From contig NZ_BCUD01000005.1 of assembly GCF_001591105.1 (NCBI RefSeq), positions 1 to 64,000 on the forward strand: 64,000 nucleotides of DNA, in the 5' to 3' direction. The position numbers and the translations under genes were made by a program. The notes below the pieces were generated by a model. The model had not been told where the DNA came from, searched no databases, and saw nothing but the letters and a program-made list of their open reading frames with translations. How positions within the stretch are numbered: the stretch's first letter is position 1; each line of letters starts with the position of its first letter. Origin of the DNA: Vibrio nereis NBRC 15637. Its GTDB lineage: Bacteria; Pseudomonadota; Gammaproteobacteria; Enterobacterales; Vibrionaceae. Positions 27,709 to 36,944 of the stretch are shown one piece after another.

Positions 27709-29593
27709 GCGATGCTCTCGTTGTCAGCACAGAGACTTGTTTCAGTAGTGGCAGCAATGCGCCGAAAATGATCAACAAAGCCCCGCACCAAATCCACAGG
27801 ATATAGGCTCGATATTGTATTTTTACCGCGTAGGACTGGCTATCAACCTTTGCGCCAAGTGTGACATAGTAGTCACCGTGCCAAGTCGAATAAATCGCGG
27901 GTTCGCTCATGTTCATCACCCGAACTTGGTAATGACGCCGCTCTGGTTTGACGACAAATACCTGCCCTTGCTCGAAACTGAAACGAATACTCGCTTGTTC
28001 GGCGGTATAGTTAGGACCAACGTACCAGAGGGTTTCTTGATACTCCACGCGGAAGTTATCGATATCAACACTGGTTTCTGGCGCCATTTTCCTATTCAGC
28101 TCATAGGAGTGGTAACCGTTCATCGCTGCGCCAACACATAACGTCGCGATACCGATATGGGCTAGCACCATAAAACTCAAACGACGGTAACGCCACAACA
28201 GATACAAATGCGAACTAACCACCCAAGCCGCTAAGCCCCATACCAAAGCGACAACAGCCTGCCAATCTTTCACCTGCGCAAGATAACAGCCGATACCCAC
28301 AGTGATTGAAACCAACCAAACCAAGACGAGATTACGCAGGGAAAACAACGCCCCTTTACGCCACTTGAGATAAGGTACGATGCCCATGAGTAGCAGTGCG
28401 CCAATCGTCAAAGGCAACATCAACGTATTGAAATACGGCGCGCCGACCGAAATTGCGCCTAACCCAAGTAGCTCATAAATCATCGGGTAAAAGGTGCCGA
28501 GGAACACAGTAAAGGTGGCAACACAAAACAAACCCGTCGCGAGAAAAACCGCGTAACCACGACTTGCAATAGCGTTAAATCGAGCACTTTTGATCCTGTC
28601 GGCGTGTTTAAACAGCAAAATAAATGAACACAGCAGTGTCACGGCCAAGATAGCTAACAACGCAACACCCTTGGTCGGGTCAACCGCGAAAGCATGCACC
28701 GACGTCAACACGCCTGAGCGAACAATAAACGTGCCGAGAATACTTAAACAAAACGTCACCAACGCGAGGCTCAACGACCAAAGTTTCAGTTGTTGGTGAC
28801 GCACAGAAGCAAGCAGTGAATGCAGCAGAGCGCTGCCCGTCAGCCAAGGCAACAATGAGGCATTCTCTACCGGGTCCCAGAACCACCAGCCGCCCCAACC
28901 GAGTTCGTTGTATGCCCACCAAGAGCCTATCAAGATCCCAAGAGTCAGTAGCATCCACGCCGAAATCGCCCAAGTTCGACAGTATTCTACCCAGCGATGG
29001 TCGTACTGGTTGTCTAGCAGCGCCGCAAGGGCAAACGCCAACACCGTCGAAAAACCAATATAGCCGAGATAGAGTAAAGGGGGATGAAAGATCAGTCCGA
29101 TATCTTGCAACATCGGATTTAAATCTCGTCCTTCAGTGACAAACAACTCTGCATAAGAAAACGGATTGGACGCCAAAAGAGTAAACCAAGCAAAAGCGGC
29201 GACAAAACCACTCATTACCCACAACACGTTTTGAAAGTAACGGGACTGATGCAGAGAATGAAGTGATATCAACCCAGACCACAAACAAAGGGTAAACACC
29301 CAAAACAGCATTGACCCTTCGTGGCCGCCCCAAACCGCAGCAAACTTAAAAAACGGTGGTAACGCCGAGTTAGAATGCGCAGCAACGTAGGCAAACTGGA
29401 ATTGGTCACTGAGAAACAGACTGGCTAATACAGCAAGGCTGAACGTCGCAAACACCGCGTTCAACCTAGAAATGAAGGTAAGGGAAGCACCAGAACTCTT
29501 GGCTTGAAAGCGGCACCAACCGTAATACGCAAAACTCAAACTGCTGAGCAGCGCGATCAGTACCAAAGCTAAAAGTCCCGACTCCCCTAACAT
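27686..29593 (-). CDS. nrfE: Cytochrome c haem lyase subunit NrfE (CcmF-like)
   Basis: NrfE is the CcmF-type haem lyase that, with NrfF and NrfG, attaches haem to the unusual C-x-x-C-K site of NrfA. The 635-residue protein has about 14 membrane segments and the periplasmic tryptophan-rich WWD motif, here G-W-G-G-W-W-F-W-D-P-V-E-N-A, which binds haem. Length fits CcmF/NrfE. It starts 2 bases after nrfD. The alternative, general CcmF, is less likely because of the nrf context. Confidence 0.94.
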   Translation of the reverse strand: MLGESGLLALVLIALLSSLSFAYYGWCRFQAKSSGASLTFISRLNAVFATFSLAVLASLFLSDQFQFAYVAAHSNSALPPFFKFAAVWGGHEGSMLFWVFTLCLWSGLISLHSLHQSRYFQNVLWVMSGFVAAFAWFTLLASNPFSYAELFVTEGRDLNPMLQDIGLIFHPPLLYLGYIGFSTVLAFALAALLDNQYDHRWVEYCRTWAISAWMLLTLGILIGSWWAYNELGWGGWWFWDPVENASLLPWLTGSALLHSLLASVRHQQLKLWSLSLALVTFCLSILGTFIVRSGVLTSVHAFAVDPTKGVALLAILAVTLLCSFILLFKHADRIKSARFNAIASRGYAVFLATGLFCVATFTVFLGTFYPMIYELLGLGAISVGAPYFNTLMLPLTIGALLLMGIVPYLKWRKGALFSLRNLVLVWLVSITVGIGCYLAQVKDWQAVVALVWGLAAWVVSSHLYLLWRYRRLSFMVLAHIGIATLCVGAAMNGYHSYELNRKMAPETSVDIDNFRVEYQETLWYVGPNYTAEQASIRFSFEQGQVFVVKPERRHYQVRVMNMSEPAIYSTWHGDYYVTLGAKVDSQSYAVKIQYRAYILWIWCGALLIIFGALLPLLKQVSVLTTRASHGAIQES

Positions 29594-29595
29594 AG

Positions 29596-30567
29596 TTATA
29601 CGACCGTCATTTGTCCGGCGTACAAGATAAAGGTACGTAGCATCAATACCCCAAACAAGCTCAGCATGGTCACAACAAAGATGTAGCCGCCGTTATGACG
29701 TACTTCTTTCGGTGAAACAGCATTGAGCGTCAGTGGTAATAACATCCCCACCAACACGACGCCAAACCAGAACCAGTTCGACCAGAAACCGCCACCGATC
29801 GCGTTCCACGCCGCCGCTTCGTTTTGCCCGCCACTGAAAATCAGCCCTGTGAAGAACGTCACTAAGACAAACAACTCAAACAACACCACCGGACGCTCGA
29901 AGCCATGCACCCAAGAGACACTTGGACTGCTCGCCGACTCTTTAAAAACTAAAATACCAAACAGCAAACACGCCGCAGCACCAGACGATAAACTCGAGAA
30001 CAAGAATAAGATCGGCAATACCGGGTTATTGAGCATTGGATAAGTTTTTAGCGCGGACAACAGGAAGCCGGTGTAGGCGGCCAGCACAATCGCCAAAAAG
30101 CCTAAGAACAGCTCAAGCAAATTGTTGACGTTTTTCGCTTTGAGCAAAATCGTATCGACAAAGTTGAGCAGTCCACCAGGCAGTTTGCCTTCGCAGAAGT
30201 TGATGATCTGATGACGGAAAATCACGCCAATCCAGACAAACAGTACTGCCATGTAGACTTGGAACAACACCACACCCATCGACATTACAGAAGTTGGGTT
30301 GTAGTAAATCATGATCTTCCAAAACTCGAGGGGTTTGGTTAAGTGGAACACCAAAATCAACAAGCCAACGATAATACCGAAAGGCGCTAACCAAGCGACG
30401 GCCTTTAAAATACCGTTGTTGGCTGGGTCACCTTCAATCACTTTGCGTTTAAGGTAGATACCGATCATCACTGCGCCAGCAGACATACCCGCTAAAAATA
30501 GGTAGATCGCAATGATCCAATCCCAAACCAGAGAGTCAAAGTGGAATGCACTTTCAAATCCGTTCAT
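29596..30567 (-). CDS. nrfD: Nitrite reductase quinol-oxidising membrane subunit NrfD
   Basis: NrfD oxidises menaquinol in the inner membrane and passes electrons to NrfC. The 323-residue protein has about eight to nine membrane helices and the NrfD/PsrC family features, including the opening F-D-S-L-V-W-D-W-I-I-A-I-Y-L-F-L-A-G. It is 2 bases downstream of nrfC. Length is normal. Confidence 0.95.
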   Translation of the reverse strand: MNGFESAFHFDSLVWDWIIAIYLFLAGMSAGAVMIGIYLKRKVIEGDPANNGILKAVAWLAPFGIIVGLLILVFHLTKPLEFWKIMIYYNPTSVMSMGVVLFQVYMAVLFVWIGVIFRHQIINFCEGKLPGGLLNFVDTILLKAKNVNNLLELFLGFLAIVLAAYTGFLLSALKTYPMLNNPVLPILFLFSSLSSGAAACLLFGILVFKESASSPSVSWVHGFERPVVLFELFVLVTFFTGLIFSGGQNEAAAWNAIGGGFWSNWFWFGVVLVGMLLPLTLNAVSPKEVRHNGGYIFVVTMLSLFGVLMLRTFILYAGQMTVV

Positions 30568-30569
30568 GA

Positions 30570-31256
30570 CTACACCTCCCCTTTCTGATGAGGAATTTTG
30601 TACAACTTAGGTTTGGTGCCTAAGTGGACTTTGTCGCGATACACTACTTCCGTCTTCAGCACGCGATTGATTTCGCTCTCAGGATCGTTGAGGTCACCAA
30701 ACGTCAGTGCTTTGGTCGGACAAGATTCAACACACGCCGGCAGTTTGCCTTGTGCCAAATTGGTGTCTCGACAGAAGTTACATTTATCCGCTGATTTGTT
30801 TTCAGGGTTAAAGAAACGTACTTGATAAGGACACGCGGCTAAGCAGTAACCACAACCAACACATTTCTCTTGATGAACGTCGATAATGCCGGTTTCTTCG
30901 TCTTTGTATGCAGCGCCTGTAGGGCAAACATAAACACAAGGTGGATTTTCACAATGTTGGCAAGATTTACGGGTAAAACGGTAATCAACATCAGGAAACT
31001 CGCCTTGTGGCTCACTGCGAATGATCTCTAAGCGCGACACGCCTTCCGGCACATTATTCACTTCACGACACGCTTCGGTACAAGCCGTACAGCCAATACA
31101 CGCGGTTTCATCATGGATCATGCCGTAACGTTTTTCACCCACCAGCTCGACATTGGCGAGCGTCTTACGGCTATTCAAAACCGCAGTACCTGCGACACCT
31201 GTGGTAAAAATCAGTGCACCAGTGCCCGCAATGAAATTTCGTCTAGAACAACTCAT
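30570..31256 (-). CDS. nrfC: Nitrite reductase iron-sulphur subunit NrfC
   Basis: NrfC is the periplasmic ferredoxin-like subunit that relays electrons from NrfD to NrfB. The 228-residue protein starts with a twin-arginine signal (S-R-R-N-F-I, then a hydrophobic stretch to about residue 28). It carries sixteen cysteines arranged for four [4Fe-4S] clusters, for example C-I-G-C-T-A-C-T-E-A-C and C-V-G-C-G-Y-C-L-A-A-C. It follows nrfB by one base and precedes nrfD. Confidence 0.96.
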   Translation of the reverse strand: MSCSRRNFIAGTGALIFTTGVAGTAVLNSRKTLANVELVGEKRYGMIHDETACIGCTACTEACREVNNVPEGVSRLEIIRSEPQGEFPDVDYRFTRKSCQHCENPPCVYVCPTGAAYKDEETGIIDVHQEKCVGCGYCLAACPYQVRFFNPENKSADKCNFCRDTNLAQGKLPACVESCPTKALTFGDLNDPESEINRVLKTEVVYRDKVHLGTKPKLYKIPHQKGEV

Positions 31257-31257
31257 C

Positions 31258-31845
31258 TCACTCCTCCTTTTTGTTTTGATTAAAGTCAGAGTGGCAATCC
31301 ACGCACAGTTTTATCTGAGACTTACGGTCTAAGCTCAGCACTTTGGTTTTACTGGCGTGAACATCATGACAGTTCGAACAAGTCAGATTTTGTGCATGCA
31401 CGTCGTGTGTCCAGTTGTCTTCGCGCAAGTATTTTGGCTGGTGACAATCGGTACACTGACTGTTCGCTTTGAGTATCTCGGATGGGTCTAAGAACACTTT
31501 GTCCGTACCTTGCTGCGATTGCGCGCTAGAGTACTTAGTGACTTTAGGCGCACCTTCACGGTGGTCCGGACCTATGTTGTTATGACATTCGGTACAATTG
31601 ACTTCACGACCAAGGATCTTGTGCGTATCTTCGCCATGAGAGCCTTGTAACGTTTCTTTGGCATCCTTATGACATTGGACACATTTATAGTCCTTGTCAC
31701 GGATAAGAGTGACTTCATGGCGAGCGTTTTGGCCTTCAGATTGCAAGCTTGAAGTGTCGGCAACGGCATGAAGAGAATAACCATAGAGGCAGAATGCGAG
31801 AAGTGATTTCAGCATTATGACTATGGCCAACTTTATATTGCCCAT
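31258..31845 (-). CDS. nrfB: Pentahaem cytochrome c NrfB
   Basis: NrfB is the periplasmic electron donor to NrfA. The 195-residue precursor has a signal peptide (about 1-29, ending A-V-A-D) and exactly five C-x-x-C-H haem sites at about residues 55-59, 84-88, 131-135, 156-160 and 181-185. It is the first gene of the leftward nrfBCDE-dsbE-nrfF operon and faces nrfA across a shared control region. This layout with nrfA transcribed away from nrfB differs from the E. coli nrfABCDEFG operon. Confidence 0.95.
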   Translation of the reverse strand: MGNIKLAIVIMLKSLLAFCLYGYSLHAVADTSSLQSEGQNARHEVTLIRDKDYKCVQCHKDAKETLQGSHGEDTHKILGREVNCTECHNNIGPDHREGAPKVTKYSSAQSQQGTDKVFLDPSEILKANSQCTDCHQPKYLREDNWTHDVHAQNLTCSNCHDVHASKTKVLSLDRKSQIKLCVDCHSDFNQNKKEE

Positions 31846-32148
31846 ATTATCCTTTCCTTATTCCGGAATTATATTTATCGAAATAAACGCTATATTCATC
31901 TCAATAAACACAATGTTCCGGTAAAAAATTAATACCCTCTGTCACCACTTTTAAATAGCAACAAATGAGATCAATTCTTATTTTGAATAAGCCACAACGC
32001 TTCAATAAACATATTACTCTTATGACTCTTAAGAGGTAGATAAACGTGTCTAAAAATCGATCTCTATCACCTTTACGTAGCAAGGTCATTAACATTAAAT
32101 GCTTGATTATTAATAAACAAAATTGTCTAACACCTTGATATAACAACT

Positions 32149-32164
32149 ACCCCTTTAGAGGTAT
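32149..32164 (+). promoter_or_regulatory. NarP/NarL binding palindrome upstream of nrfA
   Basis: The 16 bases TACCCCTTTAGAGGTA fit the 7-2-7 inverted heptamer TACYYMT-N2-AKRRGTA at every position. In E. coli such a site near -74 activates nrfA in response to nitrate/nitrite. Its centre is 51 bases upstream of the centre of the FNR-like site here. Binding by the vibrio NarP is inferred. Confidence 0.8.
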
Positions 32165-32200
32165 ATAAAATTAAATTTGGCATAAGTCACATTTCAAAAT

Positions 32201-32214
32201 TGATCTAAAGCAAT
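32201..32214 (+). promoter_or_regulatory. FNR-like site upstream of nrfA
   Basis: TTGATCTAAAGCAA matches the FNR consensus TTGAT-N4-ATCAA at nine of ten defined positions. If it acts at -41.5, as in E. coli nrfA, transcription would start near 32249, and a TATTTT -10-like element lies at 32233-32238. The long untranslated leader of about 95 bases before the nrfA GTG is then unexplained. Confidence 0.65.
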
Positions 32215-32343
32215 GATTAATTCTTAGCCTCTTATTTTGTTCTAACCTATTAATTAGAATTTAAAACAGTTCTCCAATTCTTTATTTTGATATAGCCAGT
32301 TCACAACGCTGTTTATAAAAATCAGAATCATGGAGATAGCACT

Positions 32344-33774
32344 GTGAAACAATTGCACTGGATACCAAAATCCGCAGCGGCAATGATATTGTTGGTCAGC
32401 TCAGTAATGAGCACCAGCAGCTTAGCTGCGTCAGAGGAAAAAGGCTTAATCGACCCACGTAACCAAGCGTACGAACAAGATCACCCTGATCAGTATCACT
32501 CTTGGAAAGCAACATCTGAGAGTGAACATATCGAAGATGCATTAGCCGAAGATCCAAACATGGTCATCATGTGGGCGGGTTATGGCTTTGCGAAGGACTA
32601 TAACAAGGCACGCGGACACTTTTACGCTATCGATGATGTGCGACAAACTTTGCGTACCGGCGGTCCAACGGATGAAAACTCAGGCCCAATGCCAATGGCG
32701 TGCTGGAGCTGTAAAAGCCCGGATGTTGGCCGCGTAATAGAAGAGCGTGGTGAAGATGGCTATTTCGAAGGTAAATGGGCGCGCTTAGGTGACCAAATCG
32801 TCAATCCAATCGGTTGTGCGGACTGTCATGATACCCGCAGTGAAGCATTCAAAAATGGGGAGCCCGCACTTGCGCTGGCGAAGCCATATGTTGAGCGCGC
32901 ATTCCAAGCGATCGACAAACCTTTCGACAAACAATCACGCTTGGATCAACAAGCGTCTGTGTGTGGTCAATGTCACGTCGAGTACTACTTCACGGGCCCA
33001 ACTAAAGGGGTGAAATTCCCTTGGGATATGGGCACCAGCGTAGACGACATGGAAAAGTACTACGATGCGCTTAACTTTAAAGACTGGACGCACAAAGTAT
33101 CGAAAGCCCCGATGTTGAAAGCGCAACACCCGGGCTACGAAACATGGCGAGCAGGCATCCACGGTAAAAACAAAGTGGTGTGTGTCGACTGCCATATGCC
33201 GAAAGTGACCAAAGAAGACGGTACTGTGTACACCGACCATAAAGTCGGCAATCCTTTTGACCGCTTCGAAGACACGTGTGCCAACTGTCATACTCAGTCG
33301 AAAGACCAATTGCGTGAAATCGTCTCTTCACGTAAAGCTCAAGTCCTTAACATGAAGCGAACCGCAGAGAAGCAGATCGTCGCCGCTCACTTTGAAGCTG
33401 GCGCAGCTTGGGATGCCGGTGCAACCGAAGCAGAAATGTCTGATATTCTGCAAGACATCCGCCACGCGCAATGGCGTTGGGACTACGCTATTGCTTCTCA
33501 CGGCGTACATATGCACGCGCCGGAAGTAGCATTGGAAGTGCTAGGTACAGCAGTAGACAGAGCGGCAGATGCACGAACTAAGCTGGTTCGCCTACTCGCC
33601 ACCAAAGGCATTACTGAAGTGGTAGAATTGCCTGACATCTCGACCAAAGAGAAAGCGCAACAAGCGTTGGGGATGGATATGGATAAGATGAATGCCGAGA
33701 AAAAACACTTCTTAGAAACCGTCGTTCCTGAATGGGAAAAAGCGGCAGAGAAACGTGAAGCCAGCTATCAATAG
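32344..33774 (+). CDS. nrfA: Cytochrome c nitrite reductase NrfA
   Basis: NrfA is the periplasmic pentahaem enzyme that reduces nitrite to ammonium with six electrons. The 476-residue precursor starts with GTG (GGAG nearby upstream) and has a signal peptide to about residue 29. The catalytic haem has the lysine-ligated motif C-W-S-C-K at 120-124, and four C-x-x-C-H sites follow at about 158-162, 207-211, 280-284 and 312-316. This set of one CxxCK plus four CxxCH is diagnostic. It is transcribed alone, divergently from nrfB, and ends at a good terminator. Confidence 0.98.
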   Translation: MKQLHWIPKSAAAMILLVSSVMSTSSLAASEEKGLIDPRNQAYEQDHPDQYHSWKATSESEHIEDALAEDPNMVIMWAGYGFAKDYNKARGHFYAIDDVRQTLRTGGPTDENSGPMPMACWSCKSPDVGRVIEERGEDGYFEGKWARLGDQIVNPIGCADCHDTRSEAFKNGEPALALAKPYVERAFQAIDKPFDKQSRLDQQASVCGQCHVEYYFTGPTKGVKFPWDMGTSVDDMEKYYDALNFKDWTHKVSKAPMLKAQHPGYETWRAGIHGKNKVVCVDCHMPKVTKEDGTVYTDHKVGNPFDRFEDTCANCHTQSKDQLREIVSSRKAQVLNMKRTAEKQIVAAHFEAGAAWDAGATEAEMSDILQDIRHAQWRWDYAIASHGVHMHAPEVALEVLGTAVDRAADARTKLVRLLATKGITEVVELPDISTKEKAQQALGMDMDKMNAEKKHFLETVVPEWEKAAEKREASYQ

Positions 33775-33793
33775 GTACTCATATGAGTAGCGT

Positions 33794-33821
33794 AAAAAGC
33801 CAGCAATTCGCTGGCTTTTTT
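33794..33821 (+). terminator. Rho-independent terminator after nrfA
   Basis: AAAGCCAGC-AATTC-GCTGGCTTT followed by T residues, 20 bases beyond the nrfA stop codon. The A-run on the other side makes it usable on the minus strand too, for the convergent nrfG-like gene. Confidence 0.92.
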
Positions 33822-33842
33822 ATCTTTTGTTTTGGAATACTT

Positions 33843-34376
33843 TTATTTCAACAACTGTTTAGCTTGATTGAGTGAGTGAATAATCGACACTCGGTCTAAA
33901 TCTCGATGCTGTGAGTCGAGCATCTGCGTCCAAACGTCAATCGCTTGCTGATAGCGAGAGCTGACAAAATGGTCGTTGGCAATCAATGACAAGGCCGTGA
34001 GATTAGCGCTGTCCAAGGCCAACGCCTGCTGCAAAAGATCGGTAACCGTTGCCGTCATTTGTTGCTTATTCAAATAGTAGAGTGCGGTGGCTTTCGCGGC
34101 GAATTGGCTCGCGGTAGGTTGATCACTTAGCCGCAGGGCGTAATCAAAACAGGTCAATGCGGATTTAAAGTCCTGCTCGTTCAAGTACCCGTGGCCGAGT
34201 TGAAACCACAGCTCAGCTTGATTCGGATCTTGCTTAAGCTTGGCTTGAATATCCTGCATCTGCTGATCGTGGCTTAGTGCGCGACTTTCTAGCACCACCT
34301 CTTCCGGCGGCGTACCGCGTAACCACAGAAATACCGGTATCGCCAACGCAACGCCAGCAATGACAACTTTGTTCAT
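33843..34376 (-). CDS. nrfG: TPR-repeat haem lyase subunit, NrfG-like
   Basis: NrfG binds the C-terminus of apo-NrfA through TPR repeats and presents it to the NrfEF haem lyase. The 177-residue protein has one N-terminal membrane anchor (about 4-20) and then TPR-type helices, with recognisable units around residues 54-87 and 125-160 (L-W-F-Q-L-G-H-G-Y-L, A-L-T-C-F-D-Y-A-L). It lies convergent to nrfA and apart from nrfBCDEF. CcmI is the alternative, but CcmI is larger. The call rests on length, anchor and context. Confidence 0.83.
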   Translation of the reverse strand: MNKVVIAGVALAIPVFLWLRGTPPEEVVLESRALSHDQQMQDIQAKLKQDPNQAELWFQLGHGYLNEQDFKSALTCFDYALRLSDQPTASQFAAKATALYYLNKQQMTATVTDLLQQALALDSANLTALSLIANDHFVSSRYQQAIDVWTQMLDSQHRDLDRVSIIHSLNQAKQLLK

Positions 34377-34463
34377 GGAGTCAGCCTCTGTGGTATTTCT
34401 CGATTAAGAAAACAGTATATCGTGGTACGATAGCTATATCTTTGATCCAGCAATAGTTATCAC

Positions 34464-34814
34464 ATGATGAAGAAAAAGGTTATTCCATCTCAAGAAACTC
34501 AGCAGGAAGCAATGAAGATTGCCAAAGCCACGCAGAAGCCAGGCCAAACGAAAGAACAAACGAAGCTGATTTCTCAAGGTATCGAAAAAGGTATCGCTCT
34601 GTACAAGAAACAGCAAAAAGAAAAAGCGCGTCAGGCCGATAGAGCGAAGAAAAAAGCGCAAAGAACCAAACGTTCAGAACAAGAGACGATAGAAAACACC
34701 CCGCCTGAGCATCAACTGCAAGAAAACGAGCAATCAAAGAACGCTATCTTACCGTGGGCATTATTAGTCATTAGTTGGATAGGATTCGCGGTTTACATTA
34801 TGCAAAACCAGTAA
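34464..34814 (+). CDS. DUF2956 protein, single membrane anchor
   Basis: A 116-residue, very basic protein: residues 1-80 are Lys/Gln/Glu-rich helix, followed by an acidic linker and one C-terminal membrane helix (about 95-112). The pattern and length match DUF2956, a family found in vibrios and relatives with no known role. A tail-anchored topology with the charged helix in the cytoplasm is inferred. It is divergent from the nrfG-like gene and ends at a strong terminator. Confidence 0.8.
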   Translation: MMKKKVIPSQETQQEAMKIAKATQKPGQTKEQTKLISQGIEKGIALYKKQQKEKARQADRAKKKAQRTKRSEQETIENTPPEHQLQENEQSKNAILPWALLVISWIGFAVYIMQNQ

Positions 34815-34847
34815 GCCACTACAAAGCAAACTTATTGCTTCAATAAT

Positions 34848-34882
34848 AAAAAATCGCACCAATAACCTTAGTGCGATTTTTA
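34848..34882. terminator. Bidirectional terminator between DUF2956 and the winged-helix gene
   Basis: AAAAAATCGCAC, an 11-base loop, then GTGCGATTTTT. T-runs are present on both strands, so it can serve both the rightward gene ending at 34814 and the leftward gene ending at 34933. Confidence 0.88.
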
Positions 34883-34932
34883 TGCTGTCTTGTGATGGGA
34901 GACTAATCGTAGGAGATACCAGTCAGCAGAGG

Positions 34933-35229
34933 CTAAATGGCTCGAACATTAAACCCCAAACTTGCAGCAATATCAGACTCCCTATCAATAACCCATTGGC
35001 TATCAAATGGCCCCCAATCAGAAAGCTGATAGTAACCATCGTTATGTCGACGCCCGTCTTGAACAAACATCAACTCAATGCCTATTCCCGGCAATGCTTT
35101 AATCACATCTTGAATGGTTCGACGTGGCCAGCCCGTTTTTTCAATCAGTTTGGGCACGTTGGGTCTTTCTAAACTTTCAACAAGTAGTGCTAGATATAAT
35201 CGCCTTGCAAAAACAGGACTCAATTCCAT
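34933..35229 (-). CDS. Small winged-helix DNA-binding protein
   Basis: A 98-residue protein whose first 75 residues read as a winged helix: helices around 8-22 and 25-33, the recognition helix in T-G-W-P-R-R-T-I-Q-D-V-I-K-A-L, and a wing at I-E-L-M-F-V-Q-D-G-R-R-H-N-D-G-Y-Y. It resembles a small family of predicted regulators seen in vibrios and other marine gammaproteobacteria (tentatively HTH_43). No ligand domain is present. Target genes are unknown. An AGGAGG-like ribosome-binding site precedes the start. Confidence 0.75.
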   Translation of the reverse strand: MELSPVFARRLYLALLVESLERPNVPKLIEKTGWPRRTIQDVIKALPGIGIELMFVQDGRRHNDGYYQLSDWGPFDSQWVIDRESDIAASLGFNVRAI

Positions 35230-35441
35230 TGATACCTCCTATAAATTTCTAAGGCCATTATTTCTCTTTTCCACCACCGTGCGTTGCGTTTGATCAATAA
35301 CTCTACATTCCTCGGCAGCCACGCAGCATTTTATTTGCGAACTGAAATATATCAGTCGCACTTTTGTCTCTCTTCATAGTTCCTGATAGGATGCTGAAAT
35401 AACAAAAATACAAACTAAGTCACTTTTCCAAAGGGTTATTT

Positions 35442-35789
35442 ATGACAATCACCATGTACGGCATCCCCAACTGCGACACGATCAAAAAAGCCAAAAAATG
35501 GCTCGAAGCAGAAGGCGTGGACTATCAATTTCACGACTACCGTAAACAAGGCATAGACAAAGCAATGGTGGAGACATTTTGCCAACAGTTAGGCTGGGAA
35601 AATGTACTTAACAAACGCGGCACAACTTATCGCCAACTGACTCAAGAACAAAAAGACAATCTGAATGAAGCGAATGCAATCGAGCTGTTGGTTGAACAGC
35701 CAGCGATGATCAAACGCCCTATTCTGGTTAACGGTAACGATTACCATCTAGGTTTCAAAGCCGATCAATATGCCGCTATTTTCTCTTAA
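35442..35789 (+). CDS. ArsC/Spx-family protein YffB
   Basis: A 115-residue thioredoxin-fold protein of the ArsC/Spx family, with the single N-terminal cysteine in G-I-P-N-C-D-T-I-K-K-A (residue about 11) and the C-terminal R-P-I-L-V-N-G region. Enterobacterial YffB, immediately upstream of dapE, is the direct counterpart. YffB is annotated as an arsenate reductase relative, but activity is not established. It leads a likely operon with dapE (21-base gap). Confidence 0.88.
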   Translation: MTITMYGIPNCDTIKKAKKWLEAEGVDYQFHDYRKQGIDKAMVETFCQQLGWENVLNKRGTTYRQLTQEQKDNLNEANAIELLVEQPAMIKRPILVNGNDYHLGFKADQYAAIFS

Positions 35790-35810
35790 TTTTTCGTAAG
35801 GATTTCAAGG

Positions 35811-36944
35811 ATGACAGACAGCCCGACTCTGGCTCTCGCAAAATATTTAATCAGCCGCCAATCAGTAACCCCTGAAGATGCAGGCTGCCAAGACGCAATG
35901 ATTGAGCGCCTGAAAGCACTCGGTTTTGAAATTGAAGTGATGGTATTTGAAGATACCACCAACTTCTGGGCTCGTCGTGGTACAGAAGCACCTCTGTTTG
36001 CTTTTGCTGGCCACACTGATGTTGTGCCTGCTGGTAAGTTAGAGCTGTGGGACACGCCGCCATTTGAACCAACAATCAAAGACGGTTTCTTACACGGCCG
36101 TGGCGCGGCAGATATGAAAGGCTCGCTAGCCAGTATGATTGTCGCGGTAGAGCAATTTATCGCTGACAATCCAGACCACAAAGGCTCAATTGGTTTTTTG
36201 ATCACCTCCGACGAAGAAGGTCCATTCATTAATGGCACCGTGCGCGTGGTTGAAGCACTAATGGAGCGCGGTGAAAACATCGATATGTGTATTGTGGGTG
36301 AACCCTCCAGCACTGAAGTGGTTGGTGACGTGGTGAAGAATGGTCGTCGTGGCTCTATCACTGGCGATTTAACAGTGAAAGGCGTGCAAGGTCACGTGGC
36401 TTACCCTCACCTAGCGAAAAACCCGGTTCATCAATCTTTGTTGGCCATTCACGAGTTGGCGACCACCGAGTGGGACCAAGGCAACGACTACTTCCCACCG
36501 ACCAGTTTCCAAATCCCGAACGTACACGCTGGTACAGGCGCATCAAACGTGATTCCTGGCGAGTTCAACGTCCAGTTCAACCTGCGCTTTAGCACAGAGC
36601 TTAACAATGACACGATTGTTAAACGTGTAACGGAAACGCTCGACAAGCATGACTTGGACTACGAGCTAAAATGGACCTTTAACGGTGACCCGTTCCTAAC
36701 CGATACCGGTGATTTGTTAGATGCCGTAGTTGACGCAGTCGATGCGGTTAACCAAACCAAACCCGCATTGCTCACCACTGGTGGTACCTCTGATGGTCGA
36801 TTCATCGCTCGTATGGGCGGCCAAGTCGTTGAGCTAGGCCCAGTCAACGCGACCATCCACAAAGTGAATGAGTGCGTAAACATCGATGATCTAGAAAAGC
36901 TGACCAAGATGTACCAGAAAACACTGGAGAATCTTCTCGCGTGA
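35811..36944 (+). CDS. dapE: Succinyl-diaminopimelate desuccinylase DapE
   Basis: DapE hydrolyses N-succinyl-L,L-diaminopimelate in the lysine/diaminopimelate pathway, feeding peptidoglycan synthesis. The 377-residue M20-family enzyme shows the zinc ligands in F-A-G-H-T-D-V-V-P and G-R-G-A-A-D-M-K-G, the catalytic E-E pair in T-S-D-E-E-G-P, and the late G-G-T-S-D-G-R-F motif. An AAGGA sequence precedes the start. The stop codon overlaps the next gene by four bases. Confidence 0.97.
   Translation: MTDSPTLALAKYLISRQSVTPEDAGCQDAMIERLKALGFEIEVMVFEDTTNFWARRGTEAPLFAFAGHTDVVPAGKLELWDTPPFEPTIKDGFLHGRGAADMKGSLASMIVAVEQFIADNPDHKGSIGFLITSDEEGPFINGTVRVVEALMERGENIDMCIVGEPSSTEVVGDVVKNGRRGSITGDLTVKGVQGHVAYPHLAKNPVHQSLLAIHELATTEWDQGNDYFPPTSFQIPNVHAGTGASNVIPGEFNVQFNLRFSTELNNDTIVKRVTETLDKHDLDYELKWTFNGDPFLTDTGDLLDAVVDAVDAVNQTKPALLTTGGTSDGRFIARMGGQVVELGPVNATIHKVNECVNIDDLEKLTKMYQKTLENLLA

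Larger units (their letters stand above)
31846..32343. promoter_or_regulatory. Divergent control region between nrfB and nrfA (498 bases)
   Basis: A gene-free, very AT-rich stretch separating the two nrf transcription units. It contains a perfect NarP/NarL 7-2-7 palindrome (32149-32164) and an FNR-like site (32201-32214) oriented towards nrfA. There is also a single good NarP-type heptamer AGAGGTA at 32032-32038, nearer to nrfB. No open reading frame with a convincing start or codon use is present. The length is unusual for a simple divergent promoter pair. Confidence 0.7.

Noticed and set aside
32016..32038. Second full NarP palindrome nearer nrfB
   Set aside because: Only the AGAGGTA half fits; the partner half-site deviates at two or more positions, so only a single heptamer is reported.
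35230..35441. Small RNA or attachment site in the gap before yffB
   Set aside because: No terminator, repeat or tRNA-like sequence was found; it appears to be ordinary promoter DNA for two divergent genes.
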